In this document: piece by piece, positions 30,871 through 39,038 of the stretch
Layout of the letters: every line of letters starts with the position of its first letter
How positions within the stretch are numbered: position 1 is the first letter of the stretch
From: a virus
IMG/VR virus record: IMGVR_UViG_3300044691_000200
Span: 1 to 42,137 of that record
Length of the DNA: 42,137 nt
Direction: 5' to 3' (one strand)
The notes under the pieces: generated by a model
What the model was told of the DNA's origin: nothing
Database searches by the model: none
What the model saw: only the letters and a program-made list of their open reading frames with translations
Made by a program: the position numbers and the translations under genes

Positions 30871-32963
30871 CTATTTGGACACCGGTTCACCAGTTCGAGA
30901 TCGCATGCGGCATTGCGGGTGCGTTCGTTGATGTGACGGCGAAACTTCTCGTTGATGAGGGTGGCCTTGTCCGTTCGTGGGGCCGCAAGTCGGCATTTCA
31001 GGATTTCCCGGGCGGGACGTTCGCGTTCACGTTGGACAACTCAGATGGTAGGTTCACGCCGGATACCCCGAATGCGGGGGCCACTGCGTTGTCGGAGGGT
31101 CAGACTGTTTCGTGGTCGACAACGAATGGGACTGTGACTCGTTTGGTGTCGGGGACGATTGCGGTTGGGGGTGGGCTGCAACTCATTTTCCCTGACCCGG
31201 GCGTTCCGGGGTCGGCACGTATCCGTGTGACCGTTGGGGACATGTTGGTGTCGGCGGGGCGCAGGACGTTGGGGTCACTGGCTGGGTCGATGGTCATGGG
31301 GTCCAGCCCGTACTTGTACTGGCCGTTGAATGACCCAGCGGGGTCGACCGCGGCGACAGAGGTTTCAGGGAATAGTGGGCTTCCACTGTTTTCGGCTGGT
31401 CCGTCTATAACTACCTTTGGAGTGGCTGGCGTTCCTGCTTGTGGGGGTGACACGCAGCTGATGTCTTCGCAGGTGGATCTGGCAGCTCAGGTGCCTTATC
31501 CCGGCGTGATGGCAACTCCGGCGTACCTTCCAGGTTCGCTCGGATTTGCTGGCGTGTGGATAACACCGAATACGTTGACGAGCGGTACTGCGTCCGTAAA
31601 TCTAAAATGGGGCGGTGGCCCTCAGGCGTTGCAGGTGGGCGTAAATTCGACAGGGTATTTCGTACAATTCTGGTTGCCCTTGTCGACCTTCATTTTTCTG
31701 CCGTCTGTTGCGCCCGCCGTGGTGGGACAACCTGCGTATATCAGTGCGGGCGTGACGTATGTAAATACGTCTGGCGCAATCTACAACTGGGCGCTAAACG
31801 TTTACGTGAATGGCGCACTGGTTGCCACGCATACAAATACCAACATCGTGGGGATCCCTGCTTTAAGTCTCAACTTTGCGGATGTCGTCGTTTCAGGCCC
31901 GGACTCGTTTTCGTTCTCCCATCTTTCTCACACACCAACGCTTGTCCATGAAGAATATGCGGGTATCGGCACCGAGGCGATCCGATTGCAGTCCATCGAT
32001 GCCACGACCCCGGATGTCACGCTCGGCGCGTTGCCTGGGGATCTTTCGACCGTTCCAATCGGTGCCGCGAACACTGCTGGTCAATCAGCCCTTGACGCCT
32101 TCAATGATGTGATGCGCACCGAACAAGGCCAACTGTTCACTACGACCAGCGGATCTGTTGGCGCACCTGTGCAGACCGTGGGGGTTCGCGCCCGCAACCG
32201 CCCCTCCGCCATCACATCAGCGTGGACCGCGAACAAAGAAATTCAAGGCTCCGACGCACAACCTGTCCGCGACCTCTCCTATACCGTCTCCGAAGTTGAC
32301 GGTGTAGGGATCGGCGTCGCCGCGACCATCACCGATGTCCTCCTGAAACAAAAGGTCGGATCGGCCAACACCGGGTTTGCTGTCATCAACAGCAACACCA
32401 CCGACGTATACACGGCAGCATCAGACCGCCTCAACCGTGGCCGCAAAAACGGCTTCGACATCCCCCAAATCACCATCAACTCAATGTCTACCGACATGGA
32501 CCGGTCAACCGAACTGCTCAGCCTCACCCTCGGAGACCGCCACCAAGCTGCCGGTCTCCCCGCAACCCAACTCGGGGCCGCAACGAAAGACGGCTGGCTG
32601 TGCGGGGTGGACGAGGTGTGGACATCAGTCACAGCCGATTTCACTCTGTACATGGAAGCCGCACCTGCCGCCACCGCCATCTACGACACCAGCCGGTACA
32701 TGGCCAACGGCGACCTGTCCCTCTCAGCCAGTTTGACGGCAGGAGCAACCAGCATGAGTGTCGCCACCATCGGCGCAAAACTGTCCACCGCCGAAACCCC
32801 GTACACGCTCCTGATCGACACCGAACAGGTCACCGTCACTGCCTGCACGGGGGCAACTCCCCAGGCTGCGAATATCACCCGGGGCGTCAACGGAACTACG
32901 GCAGCATCCCACCTGAGCGGTGCGCTCATGGACCTTGCAATATCAAGCCTCTACGCTTACTAA
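30867..32963 (+). CDS. Minor tail protein with LamG-like domain
   Basis: This encodes 698 residues from GTG at 30867. The N-terminus (WTPVHQFEIACGIAGAFVDVT, DFPGGTFAFTLDNSDGRFTPD, read in parts) matches tail proteins that sit at the baseplate after the tape measure. Residues about 150-380 form a LamG/concanavalin-like insert starting PYLYWPLNDPAGSTAATEVSG, likely to bind host surface sugars. The C-terminal part returns to the usual phage sequence and ends with RGVNGTTAASHLSGA. The usual separate distal-tail gene is absent, so this protein may do both jobs. Confidence 0.82.
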   Translation: MTIWTPVHQFEIACGIAGAFVDVTAKLLVDEGGLVRSWGRKSAFQDFPGGTFAFTLDNSDGRFTPDTPNAGATALSEGQTVSWSTTNGTVTRLVSGTIAVGGGLQLIFPDPGVPGSARIRVTVGDMLVSAGRRTLGSLAGSMVMGSSPYLYWPLNDPAGSTAATEVSGNSGLPLFSAGPSITTFGVAGVPACGGDTQLMSSQVDLAAQVPYPGVMATPAYLPGSLGFAGVWITPNTLTSGTASVNLKWGGGPQALQVGVNSTGYFVQFWLPLSTFIFLPSVAPAVVGQPAYISAGVTYVNTSGAIYNWALNVYVNGALVATHTNTNIVGIPALSLNFADVVVSGPDSFSFSHLSHTPTLVHEEYAGIGTEAIRLQSIDATTPDVTLGALPGDLSTVPIGAANTAGQSALDAFNDVMRTEQGQLFTTTSGSVGAPVQTVGVRARNRPSAITSAWTANKEIQGSDAQPVRDLSYTVSEVDGVGIGVAATITDVLLKQKVGSANTGFAVINSNTTDVYTAASDRLNRGRKNGFDIPQITINSMSTDMDRSTELLSLTLGDRHQAAGLPATQLGAATKDGWLCGVDEVWTSVTADFTLYMEAAPAATAIYDTSRYMANGDLSLSASLTAGATSMSVATIGAKLSTAETPYTLLIDTEQVTVTACTGATPQAANITRGVNGTTAASHLSGALMDLAISSLYAY

Positions 32964-32973
32964 GGAGAACCAA

Positions 32974-33462
32974 TTGGCAGTATTCACTCCCGCAGCGGTC
33001 GGCGGGAAAATCCCCGCAGGCGCTGTGAACGCATTACAAGCCGCCCTCCCCGACGCAGGTTTCGCGAGGTCGGGTTCCCAATCGCTCGCGAATGGTGGCA
33101 CAGCCGCAACTGTCACGACGATGAACGCTGGCGAGTTCACGACTACCCCGGGATTCACAGTCGCCGCAGGAGTGTTCACTGCGACTATCGCCGGAATGTT
33201 CCTGGCCAGCATCAACGCGCTCGGCGCAACGTCGGCGGCGGGCCAGTACGGTTCCGTGACCATCACCCACAACGCCACCGCATATGTCTGTCAGGTCCAC
33301 TCCGGCTCTAACGCCTCAGACCAGTTCGGCGGGTCGTTCACGAAGCTTCTGAAGATCGCCGTTGGCGACACCATTTCGTTCCAGATCCGGCAGGTGTCTG
33401 GGGCGGTGCAGACGGTGAGCTACACCGTTGACTGCAACTACGTCGCCACACCGATCGCGTAA
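32974..33462 (+). CDS. C1q-like minor tail protein
   Basis: This encodes 162 residues from TTG at 32974, chosen because AAGGAG lies 5 bases upstream. The C-terminal 110 residues (FTVAAGVFTATIAGMFLASI, YGSVTITHN, FGGSFTKLLKIAVGDTISFQI) follow the alternating strands of a C1q/TNF-like jelly roll, a fold often used for host recognition. It would form trimers at the tail tip (inference). Terminator follows. Confidence 0.72.
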   Translation: MAVFTPAAVGGKIPAGAVNALQAALPDAGFARSGSQSLANGGTAATVTTMNAGEFTTTPGFTVAAGVFTATIAGMFLASINALGATSAAGQYGSVTITHNATAYVCQVHSGSNASDQFGGSFTKLLKIAVGDTISFQIRQVSGAVQTVSYTVDCNYVATPIA

Positions 33463-33483
33463 CCCTTTTCTTCGATCCTTCCG

Positions 33484-33507
33484 AGCACCCGACGTGGTGC
33501 TTTTTTT
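33484..33507 (+). terminator. Rho-independent terminator after the tail genes
   Basis: AGCACC at 33484-33489 pairs with GGTGCT at 33496-33501, then a run of seven T. It separates the tail operon from the lysis genes and is one of the cleanest terminators in the window. Confidence 0.85.
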
Positions 33508-33531
33508 GTGCCCGAATCTGAAACGGATCCC

Positions 33532-34356
33532 ATGACAATCACTGAAACGCAGCGCACCGTCGATGAGGCGGCCGCATGGATTCACGCACACCCAACAAAG
33601 CATCAGGGTGGCCCGTGGGCTACGACCGCGGACTCGTGGTGTGAGCAACTGATGAACAACGCGGGCGGCTTCTCGCAGGCGTTCGCGACCGCGACCGCTG
33701 CCGGTAACGCCTCGGGCACCCTCAACTCGGATATGGGGAGTGCGAAGCCGGGTGAGTTCGTCTACTGGACCAATCATGTCGGTCTTGTGGTTCGTCCCGG
33801 TGTGATGTTGTGCGCCTCCACTTCGTTCGCCGGGAACGGGTCCGGGTGGGGCGAGATGCAGATTGCGAAGTATTCGGCCTTGCACCCGAACCAGCATTTC
33901 CGTGGACACTCGTACCGGCACGGCTCGCAGACTTTGAAGAAGAGGGCGACTGTCCCTGCCGAGGTAAAACCTCCCGTGGTGGTCAAGCCTCCGACAGTGA
34001 AGCCTCCGGCACCGGATCGGGTGGTCATCCCGACCGGTGTGGTGATCCGCCCGGGTGACTCGTACAAGATCGGCAGCTACGAGTTCGGCGTCAACGCGGA
34101 CGGTACATGCACGGTGACCGTCACCGCCACCGGGCATGTGCACGTGCTGCTGTTCACAGGACACCCGGGCAGCTACGCCGAGTACCAGCCGGACGGAAAC
34201 TTCGTCGGCAACTGGATCGACGCGAAGGGTAAACGTCACGTCCAATTCGCTTCCAAGACACAGTTCCGGGCGCGAGGTGGAGAGATGGCGCTCACCGTCG
34301 CGGGGTCGCTGGCGATCTTCAACCGGAAGCACGTCCTTGTCAAACGGTGGGGCTGA
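33532..34356 (+). CDS. Endolysin (Cys/His peptidase plus C-terminal wall-binding domain)
   Basis: This encodes 274 residues from ATG at 33532. The first 130 residues look like a papain-like peptidase of the NlpC/P60 or CHAP type: DSWCEQLMNNAGG carries the Cys and FVYWTNHVGLVVRPG the His. A linker of PPVV/KPP repeats follows. The C-terminal 100 residues are beta-rich with YAEYQPDGNFVGNW, which recalls mannose-lectin-type repeats and could bind the cell wall. No signal peptide, so a holin is needed for release. Confidence 0.8.
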   Translation: MTITETQRTVDEAAAWIHAHPTKHQGGPWATTADSWCEQLMNNAGGFSQAFATATAAGNASGTLNSDMGSAKPGEFVYWTNHVGLVVRPGVMLCASTSFAGNGSGWGEMQIAKYSALHPNQHFRGHSYRHGSQTLKKRATVPAEVKPPVVVKPPTVKPPAPDRVVIPTGVVIRPGDSYKIGSYEFGVNADGTCTVTVTATGHVHVLLFTGHPGSYAEYQPDGNFVGNWIDAKGKRHVQFASKTQFRARGGEMALTVAGSLAIFNRKHVLVKRWG

Positions 34357-34361
34357 CCGAC

Positions 34362-34862
34362 GTGCCCGCGCTCGATTATGCGCACCTCCCCCCGTTCTGG
34401 CAATGGGTGCTCCTAATCGGGGCAATCCTCACCGCCCTCGCGATCCTCTACGGGTTCGGGCGCCGTCTGTGGAAAGCACTCGGGGTCATTGCCCGTCTCA
34501 CCGCCGCAGCACCCGCACTGATGGACCTGCCCCAGTTCATGATCACCACCGCCCACACCCTCGCCGACCAGGACGAGAAGATCAAAGAAATCCACCACGA
34601 GGTCCAGTTCAACAACGGCTCATCGGTGAAAGACGCAGTAACCCGCGTCGAAACGGTCCTGACCGAGAACACGAAGAAACTCAGCACCCAAATCGCAGCA
34701 CAACGCCGCATAGAGAAGGGCGTCAAAGGACTCTACGACCGCGTCGACCAGAACGAAGCCGACGCCGCCGTGGACCGCAAGAACATTGCCGCAGCGCAGA
34801 AGGAACTCGAGGACACCCGCCCGGTTGTCAAACGACGCACGTACAAACCAAAGGAGCAGTAA
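34362..34862 (+). CDS. Membrane-anchored lysis-region protein with coiled coil
   Basis: This encodes 166 residues from GTG at 34362; an upstream GTG at 34347 is less likely because no ribosome site precedes it. One membrane segment (FWQWVLLIGAILTALAILYG) near the N-terminus is followed by long helices rich in E, K and Q (HTLADQDEKIKEIHHEVQ, VDQNEADAAVDRKNIAAAQ). Such proteins sit between endolysin and holin in actinophages and may assist or regulate holin action. Confidence 0.7.
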   Translation: MPALDYAHLPPFWQWVLLIGAILTALAILYGFGRRLWKALGVIARLTAAAPALMDLPQFMITTAHTLADQDEKIKEIHHEVQFNNGSSVKDAVTRVETVLTENTKKLSTQIAAQRRIEKGVKGLYDRVDQNEADAAVDRKNIAAAQKELEDTRPVVKRRTYKPKEQ

Positions 34863-34864
34863 CC

Positions 34865-35116
34865 ATGAGCAACACCGTCCCAACCAACGTCCAGCCCGTC
34901 ATCGACGCCACCGAGGCAATCGTCCCCGCCGTCAAAGTCACCGGTGCTAAGGCATGGTTCAAGCGTTACCTGAAAGGCGAAATCGCACTCGTCGGTACCG
35001 TTGCATCCCTCGCCCTCGCCTACGTCCCCGCAGGTGGTTCGCTGTACCACTACGCCAGCATCATCGTCTCCGCCGTGACCATCATCGGCGTGGTCGAAGC
35101 GAACAACGGCATCTGA
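34865..35116 (+). CDS. Holin
   Basis: This encodes 83 residues from ATG at 34865, preceded by AAGGAGCA. Two hydrophobic segments are seen (IALVGTVASLALAYVPAGG and YASIIVSAVTIIGVVE) with a charged N-terminal helix before them. Size, topology and place after the endolysin fit a holin that opens the membrane at the time of lysis. Confidence 0.75.
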   Translation: MSNTVPTNVQPVIDATEAIVPAVKVTGAKAWFKRYLKGEIALVGTVASLALAYVPAGGSLYHYASIIVSAVTIIGVVEANNGI

Positions 35117-35117
35117 C

Positions 35118-35723
35118 GTGGATGATCCCCGCATCCTCGCGCTCGCGCCCTTCGTCTACGGCGGGGTGATGACTCCCGGCTTCGGGGACCACTACCTGTT
35201 CCTCGTCGGCCGGGACGACTGCCACAGCATCCTCCATCACCTGATCCCCGAAGAGAAGATGGCGTTCAAGTTGAACATGTTCGGCTTCGACGACGACGAG
35301 CTCAACACCGACATCCTGGCGCTGATGAAGTCCCCGGCCGTCCGTGTGCAGGGCACCCTCGACTCGTCGCAAGCTGGCGGTGTCCACGAGCGGAAGATCC
35401 TCGACGCCGATGTTGCCGCAGATCCGACGTTCTACAACTCGTTCGCTGTCGGTCAGTCCGCCACGCACCAGATCACCCACACGAAAGGCGGCGTATTCGT
35501 CGGCCAGGGCATCGCGTTCGAAGGGTCAATGAACTGGTCAGCATCAGGTGAAGGCATCGGCATCAGCCTGCGACCCGACCTGCCCAACGCACCCGGGTTC
35601 AAAGCACAGAACAACACATTTCTCGTGTCGACGAACCCGGTATTCGTGTCCCACTTCGGTGCCCGACTCGACGCCGAGCACCAGACTGCCCTGCAACAGC
35701 AGGCAACTCGAGTAGCCAAGTAA
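35118..35723 (+). CDS. PLD-like protein in the lysis cassette
   Basis: This encodes 201 residues from GTG at 35118, one base after the holin stop. Near residue 116, HQITHTKGGVFVGQ is followed by GIAFEGSMNWSASGEG, the HxK plus GSxNW core of phospholipase-D/Nuc-like folds. The motif's usual Asp is not at the standard place (Val there), so activity is uncertain. A single-motif protein would have to dimerise. There is no signal peptide. It could be a nuclease or a lipid-acting lysis aid, or merely share the fold. Confidence 0.65.
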   Translation: MDDPRILALAPFVYGGVMTPGFGDHYLFLVGRDDCHSILHHLIPEEKMAFKLNMFGFDDDELNTDILALMKSPAVRVQGTLDSSQAGGVHERKILDADVAADPTFYNSFAVGQSATHQITHTKGGVFVGQGIAFEGSMNWSASGEGIGISLRPDLPNAPGFKAQNNTFLVSTNPVFVSHFGARLDAEHQTALQQQATRVAK

Positions 35724-35736
35724 CTCGCACACACGA

Positions 35737-35777
35737 AACGCCCCCGCGCCTCTCACGAGGTGGTGGGGGCGTTCTTT
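35737..35777. terminator. Strong terminator between lysis genes and lipoprotein gene
   Basis: AACGCCCCC at 35737-35745 pairs with GGGGGCGTT at 35765-35773, with a further inner stem of CCTC with GAGG, then CTTTC. It lies between converging genes and probably works in both directions. Confidence 0.8.
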
Positions 35778-35804
35778 CGTCGTTACCGTTCGGGCGGATA
35801 ACGA

Positions 35805-36260
35805 CTAGCCGACCGTGATACTCACACCCGACTTCGCCTTAGCTCGGTCGTACTTCACAACCCCTCGCGCCACATTCCCAACATGCACCCCGTAGAACGC
35901 CGAACTAGCTGGCACCTTCACGGAGAACTTGTAGACACACGTTGCCCCGATGATCGTCGTCGGATCGTCCCCTGCGACGAGCACTCCGGCCTGAAGCGTG
36001 GTGAGACCGATCGTCTTACCGCCCGCATCAGACACGTCCACCTCAGCAGCGACAGCAATGTCCTCGAAGTTGGTGGCTGACGCACATTGGTGGCCGATCA
36101 CATGGCCCGTGTCGCCTGGTGCGACATAAGTGAACGATGCGGGTGTTGACACATCCCCCGCGAGGACGAAAGTCTGCGGCTTCGGCTTGACGGTCGCGCA
36201 ACCGCCCGCGAGCACGGCGACCGCTACGGCCGTAACCACGACGAGGGAGATCCGATTCAT
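35805..36260 (-). CDS. Secreted lipoprotein (possible superinfection exclusion)
   Basis: This encodes 151 residues; the start at 36260 is chosen because it begins with a signal peptide: MNRIS, a hydrophobic core (VVVTAVAVAVLAGGC) and the lipobox AGGC at about residue 21. A longer frame would hide the signal. The mature part is beta-rich (TSTPASFTYVAPGDTG-like, GATCVYKFSVKVPASSAFYGV) and resembles small Ig-like DUF4352-type lipoproteins. Opposite orientation and place next to attP suggest expression in the lysogen. Blocking of related phages is inference. Confidence 0.78.
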   Translation of the reverse strand: MNRISLVVVTAVAVAVLAGGCATVKPKPQTFVLAGDVSTPASFTYVAPGDTGHVIGHQCASATNFEDIAVAAEVDVSDAGGKTIGLTTLQAGVLVAGDDPTTIIGATCVYKFSVKVPASSAFYGVHVGNVARGVVKYDRAKAKSGVSITVG

Positions 36261-36612
36261 GGCACTCACAGTACCGGTAGCCAGTTCCAGAGTCGATCCC
36301 CTCAAAGGGGCTGGCAACATTTCTGTCAATGGCTGTCGGAATGGCTATACCGGCTGGCTGTGATTCCGGCTGATTCCCTGTATCTATATGGTGCACCCCC
36401 CGGGACTTGAACCCGGAACCCACTGATTAAGAGCTATACGGACTGCCTTATATAGGGCAGTAAATAGGCGGAAGTTCGCGGAAATACAGGGGTACGCCTG
36501 TTACAGGACGTTACACGGGGGTATCGCAATGGCTATACAATGGCTATAGTTGAATGGTTCATATAGGTCAAACTGTCCTAAATGGAACAAACCAACAGGA
36601 AGAAGCAAGGAC
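36261..36612. other. 352-base intergenic region with attP and repeats
   Basis: No gene is seen. The region contains the attP core at 36389-36433 and copies of AATGGCTATA at 36340-36349, 36528-36537 and 36539-36548, with weaker copies near 36328 and 36552. The copies flank the core, so they are good candidates for integrase arm sites. The right part is AT-richer than the genome and likely holds promoters. Confidence 0.7.
36389..36433 (-). other. attP core: 3' part of tRNA-Lys (CTT)
   Basis: On the minus strand the sequence reads from the anticodon loop (CTCTTAA, anticodon CTT) through a perfect T arm (CCGGG-TTCAAGT-CCCGG), the acceptor 3' strand, A73 and CCA. The 5' half of a tRNA is missing and the bases before the loop do not pair as an anticodon stem. 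This is the usual form of an attP that rebuilds the host tRNA gene on insertion. Confidence 0.85.
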
Positions 36613-36855
36613 ATGGACGCGTTGAGTTACGGCATTGAGTCTGCGCTGAACCTCATGGCATTGGCGGGCGAGGTTGAGGTAAAGCGCTCGCCGAGCCGAG
36701 CCTTCAACCAGATCAGTTCACGTACGGCTGGCGCATTGGAACGCCGCGGTTGGGCCGACCGTATCTATACGGGCCACCAGTCAGGCAAGCTCGTTCTCAC
36801 CGATGCCGGACGCGTCGCCGCCAATGAACTGCCTGACTATGAGTACGACGACTGA
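36613..36855 (+). CDS. Small wHTH-like hypothetical protein
   Basis: This encodes 80 residues from ATG at 36613 with AAGGA upstream. RTAGALERRGWADRIYTG followed by KLVLTDAGRVAANEL matches the recognition helix and wing of PadR/MarR-like small winged-helix domains. It lies between attP and int, and may regulate the integrase. A hairpin follows. Confidence 0.65.
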   Translation: MDALSYGIESALNLMALAGEVEVKRSPSRAFNQISSRTAGALERRGWADRIYTGHQSGKLVLTDAGRVAANELPDYEYDD

Positions 36856-36894
36856 ACCTAAACCTCATTCATTCCAACCGGTCTGAATGACAAA

Positions 36895-36920
36895 GGGCCA
36901 GGAGCGGTAACTCCTGGCCC
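36895..36920 (+). terminator. Perfect inverted repeat between 36855 and int
   Basis: GGGCCAGGAG at 36895-36904 pairs perfectly with CTCCTGGCCC at 36911-36920 around a 6-base loop. No T-run follows. It could be a terminator or a control element ahead of the integrase. Confidence 0.6.
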
Positions 36921-36956
36921 GAGCACCACCCAACCGCTAGAGAAGGATGGAACCAA

Positions 36957-37076
36957 ATGAAGCCTAATCCCCGCTTCGTCCGAAGAAGAGCCCAGCACGT
37001 AGGCGTACTGAGTGATGGCATGTGGTGTGCACACGCCAGAAGACTCCCAACAGAGAGCCAACATGACAACACCTAA
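36957..37076 (+). CDS. Possible 39-residue leader peptide upstream of int
   Basis: The ATG at 36957 has a good site (AAGGATGG) and the frame ends 14 bases inside int. The peptide is basic (PNPRFVRRRAQH) and contains no known motif. Translation through the int start region could couple or hinder integrase synthesis. Speculative. Confidence 0.4.
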   Translation: MKPNPRFVRRRAQHVGVLSDGMWCAHARRLPTESQHDNT

Positions 37077-38427
37077 CAAACGATCGAAGGGTCAGGGCAG
37101 CGTCTACTATCGCGCCAGCGACAATCGTTGGTGCGGGACGCTGGCGCTGCCCTCCCCCGATGGGCGACGACGACGCAAAACTGTGACGGTCAACCCCGAA
37201 GGACTCACCGAACAACAAGCCATCAAGAAAGTCGAAGCCTTGCTCCTGATCCAGCTGCGGAAGCTGAAAGCCGAAGGCGACATCGCCACGTCAACGCAAA
37301 CCCTCGGTTCGTGGATCGACGTGTGGTTCAGGACCATCGCCCTGAAAAAGGTCCGACCCAAAACGGCTGCGACATACCGGTCGCTGATCGAGACACACAT
37401 CAAACCCGCGATCGGATCGGTGCAGCTCGCAAAACTCACCCCGACGCATGTCCGCCGTGTCGAAGAAAGGATCACCACCACCCTGAAGAACAAGAACAAT
37501 CCCGACCTCGGGTACCTGTCCTCCACGACCGCCATGCAGGCTCACCGGATCGTGGCAGTGGCACTCAAATATGCGGAGCGCGAAGGCCGGGTCACGAAGA
37601 ACGTCGCAACGCTCACAGACGCCCCTAGGCGGGCACGGCGCGACCTCACCATCCTTACCGCCGACGACGCCATGAAAGTGCTCCTGACCGTGCGAGACGA
37701 CCGGCTCCGGTCGCGGTGGGCGGCAGCGTTCTACACGGGCGCCCGGCAAGGGGAGCTGCTCGGCCTCGAGTTCGATCGGGTAACCGACGAACTGGACCTC
37801 TCATGGCAGTTGCAACGCCTCTCATGGGAGCACGGGTGCGGCGGCGGGTGCGGGCACAAGTCCGGCACCGGTTGCCCGAAACGTAAAGTCACGTTCCCGC
37901 CCGACTGGGATCACCGGTACCTGCACGGCGGGTTCTGGTTGTCGCGTCCGAAGTCGCAGGCTGGCTACAGGATCATCCCGTTGGTCGACCCGCTGCGGGG
38001 AATGATCGAGCAACGCATAGCGGACGCCTCAACCGAGCCAAACCCTCACGGGCTGCTGTGGACGTCGAACCCGAAACGGAACCCAGCTCACACCGGAATG
38101 CTCCCCCTCGACGGTCTACCCATCGATCCCTCCTGGGATAACAAGGAGTGGCATCGCGTTCTCGCCCGCGCCGGCGTTCCTGACGCGCGTCTCCATGATG
38201 CCCGGCACACGGCCGCGTCGATGCTGCGGAAGGCAGGTGTCCCAATCGGGACTATTACTCTCCTGCTTGGGCATTCGACGCAGGCCATGTCTGAGGCGTA
38301 CATCGACACCGACCGGGAGCAGACTCGCGCCGCGATGGTTTCGTTGTCGCGTCAACTTCAGATCGGCACAGACGTACCCCCGCTTCAGGGCACAAATGGC
38401 GACAGTGTCGACCGAGGTGCCTCGTAA
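37063..38427 (+). CDS. int: Tyrosine integrase
   Basis: This encodes 454 residues from ATG at 37063. N-terminal GQGSVYYRASDNRWCGTL is the arm-binding domain start; then the core-binding domain (TLGSWIDVWFRTIALKKVRPKTAATYRS, read in parts). Catalytic residues are R228 (TGARQGE), K297 (RPKSQAG), H378 and R381 (LHDARHTA), H404 (LGHST) and Y413 (AYIDTD). A Cys-rich loop (CGGGCGHKSGTGC) inside the catalytic domain is common in actinophage integrases. It recombines attP with the matching tRNA-Lys gene of the host. Confidence 0.95.
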   Translation: MTTPNKRSKGQGSVYYRASDNRWCGTLALPSPDGRRRRKTVTVNPEGLTEQQAIKKVEALLLIQLRKLKAEGDIATSTQTLGSWIDVWFRTIALKKVRPKTAATYRSLIETHIKPAIGSVQLAKLTPTHVRRVEERITTTLKNKNNPDLGYLSSTTAMQAHRIVAVALKYAEREGRVTKNVATLTDAPRRARRDLTILTADDAMKVLLTVRDDRLRSRWAAAFYTGARQGELLGLEFDRVTDELDLSWQLQRLSWEHGCGGGCGHKSGTGCPKRKVTFPPDWDHRYLHGGFWLSRPKSQAGYRIIPLVDPLRGMIEQRIADASTEPNPHGLLWTSNPKRNPAHTGMLPLDGLPIDPSWDNKEWHRVLARAGVPDARLHDARHTAASMLRKAGVPIGTITLLLGHSTQAMSEAYIDTDREQTRAAMVSLSRQLQIGTDVPPLQGTNGDSVDRGAS

Positions 38428-38545
38428 ACGACTGGAAGTCATTCGCGACGGAAGCGCTTCGCGCCATGCTGCCCCTGCTCGGGGTGGAAACTGTCGTCTG
38501 CTTCGCCTATGGTCGGGGTACCGAACGCAACAATTAGGGGAATCC

Positions 38546-38734
38546 GTGGCATCTCATTTGGCATTCACGGTGGCGGGGGCAGCAAAATCGGTGGGCGTTT
38601 CCGAACGAACCATCATTGAGGCCGTCGACGCGCGGCGTCTCAAGGCACGAAGGATCGATGGCAGGGCAGTGCTGCTCGCCACCGATCTGCAACTCTGGCT
38701 CGATCAACTCCCAAGTTACCTGACAGCAAAATAG
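38546..38734 (+). CDS. Excisionase-like helix-turn-helix protein
   Basis: This encodes 62 residues from GTG at 38546, with AGGGGAA well placed upstream; a longer frame would overlap int. FTVAGAAKSVGVSERTIIEAVDARRLKARRIDGRAVLLATDLQLWLDQLP (read in parts) is a MerR-type winged HTH as in excisionase-family proteins. The place right after int fits a recombination directionality factor, although a second similar gene occurs at 39349. Confidence 0.75.
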   Translation: MASHLAFTVAGAAKSVGVSERTIIEAVDARRLKARRIDGRAVLLATDLQLWLDQLPSYLTAK

Positions 38735-38736
38735 GT

Positions 38737-38767
38737 GAAGTCGCCCCCAAGATTACGGGGCGACTTC
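38737..38767. terminator. Bidirectional terminator between converging genes
   Basis: GAAGTCGCCCC at 38737-38747 pairs perfectly with GGGGCGACTTC at 38757-38767. It stands between the converging xis-like and repressor genes and includes two bases of the repressor's stop codon. An 11-bp perfect stem is strong evidence. Confidence 0.8.
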
Positions 38768-39038
38768 ATTCAGTGAACTGGCGGCCTTCAGTGGCCCGCT
38801 GCGCGACCTCTATTACTTCGCGGGTCATGTTCAACCCCAGAGCGACGCAGAGCGCTTCTAGCTGTTCGATGTCGGCCTGTTGAAGCCCGCGGACGATGTC
38901 GCTCACCATTGTTCGGTGCAGGCGGCTGTCCGCGGCCAGCTGTACTTTGCTGACCCCGCGACGGCCCATGCGCTCGCGAAGAATCGAGGCGACCTCTAGC
39001 GAGAGTGGCCCGGGTGGTGGTTTTGCGGCGCGTGGCAT
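38766..39038 (-). CDS. XRE-type immunity repressor (putative)
   Basis: This encodes 90 residues. The HTH covers GVSKVQLAADSRLHRTMVSDIVRG, followed by ADIEQLEALCVALGLNMT, the standard XRE layout. It is divergent from the Cro-like gene across a 68-base operator region, the classic genetic switch. It lacks any C-terminal peptidase or dimerisation domain, so control by RecA-type self-cleavage is not expected. A longer, separate repressor was not found. Confidence 0.75.
   Translation of the reverse strand: MPRAAKPPPGPLSLEVASILRERMGRRGVSKVQLAADSRLHRTMVSDIVRGLQQADIEQLEALCVALGLNMTREVIEVAQRATEGRQFTE

Noticed and set aside
33316-34425. 369-residue minus-strand ORF
   Set aside because: It is opposite the endolysin and the terminator at 33484, has an Arg/His-rich shadow composition and would run against the operon.
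36389-36433. Functional tRNA-Lys gene
   Set aside because: Only the part from the anticodon loop to CCA is present; no 5' half or anticodon stem pairing. It fits an attP core instead.
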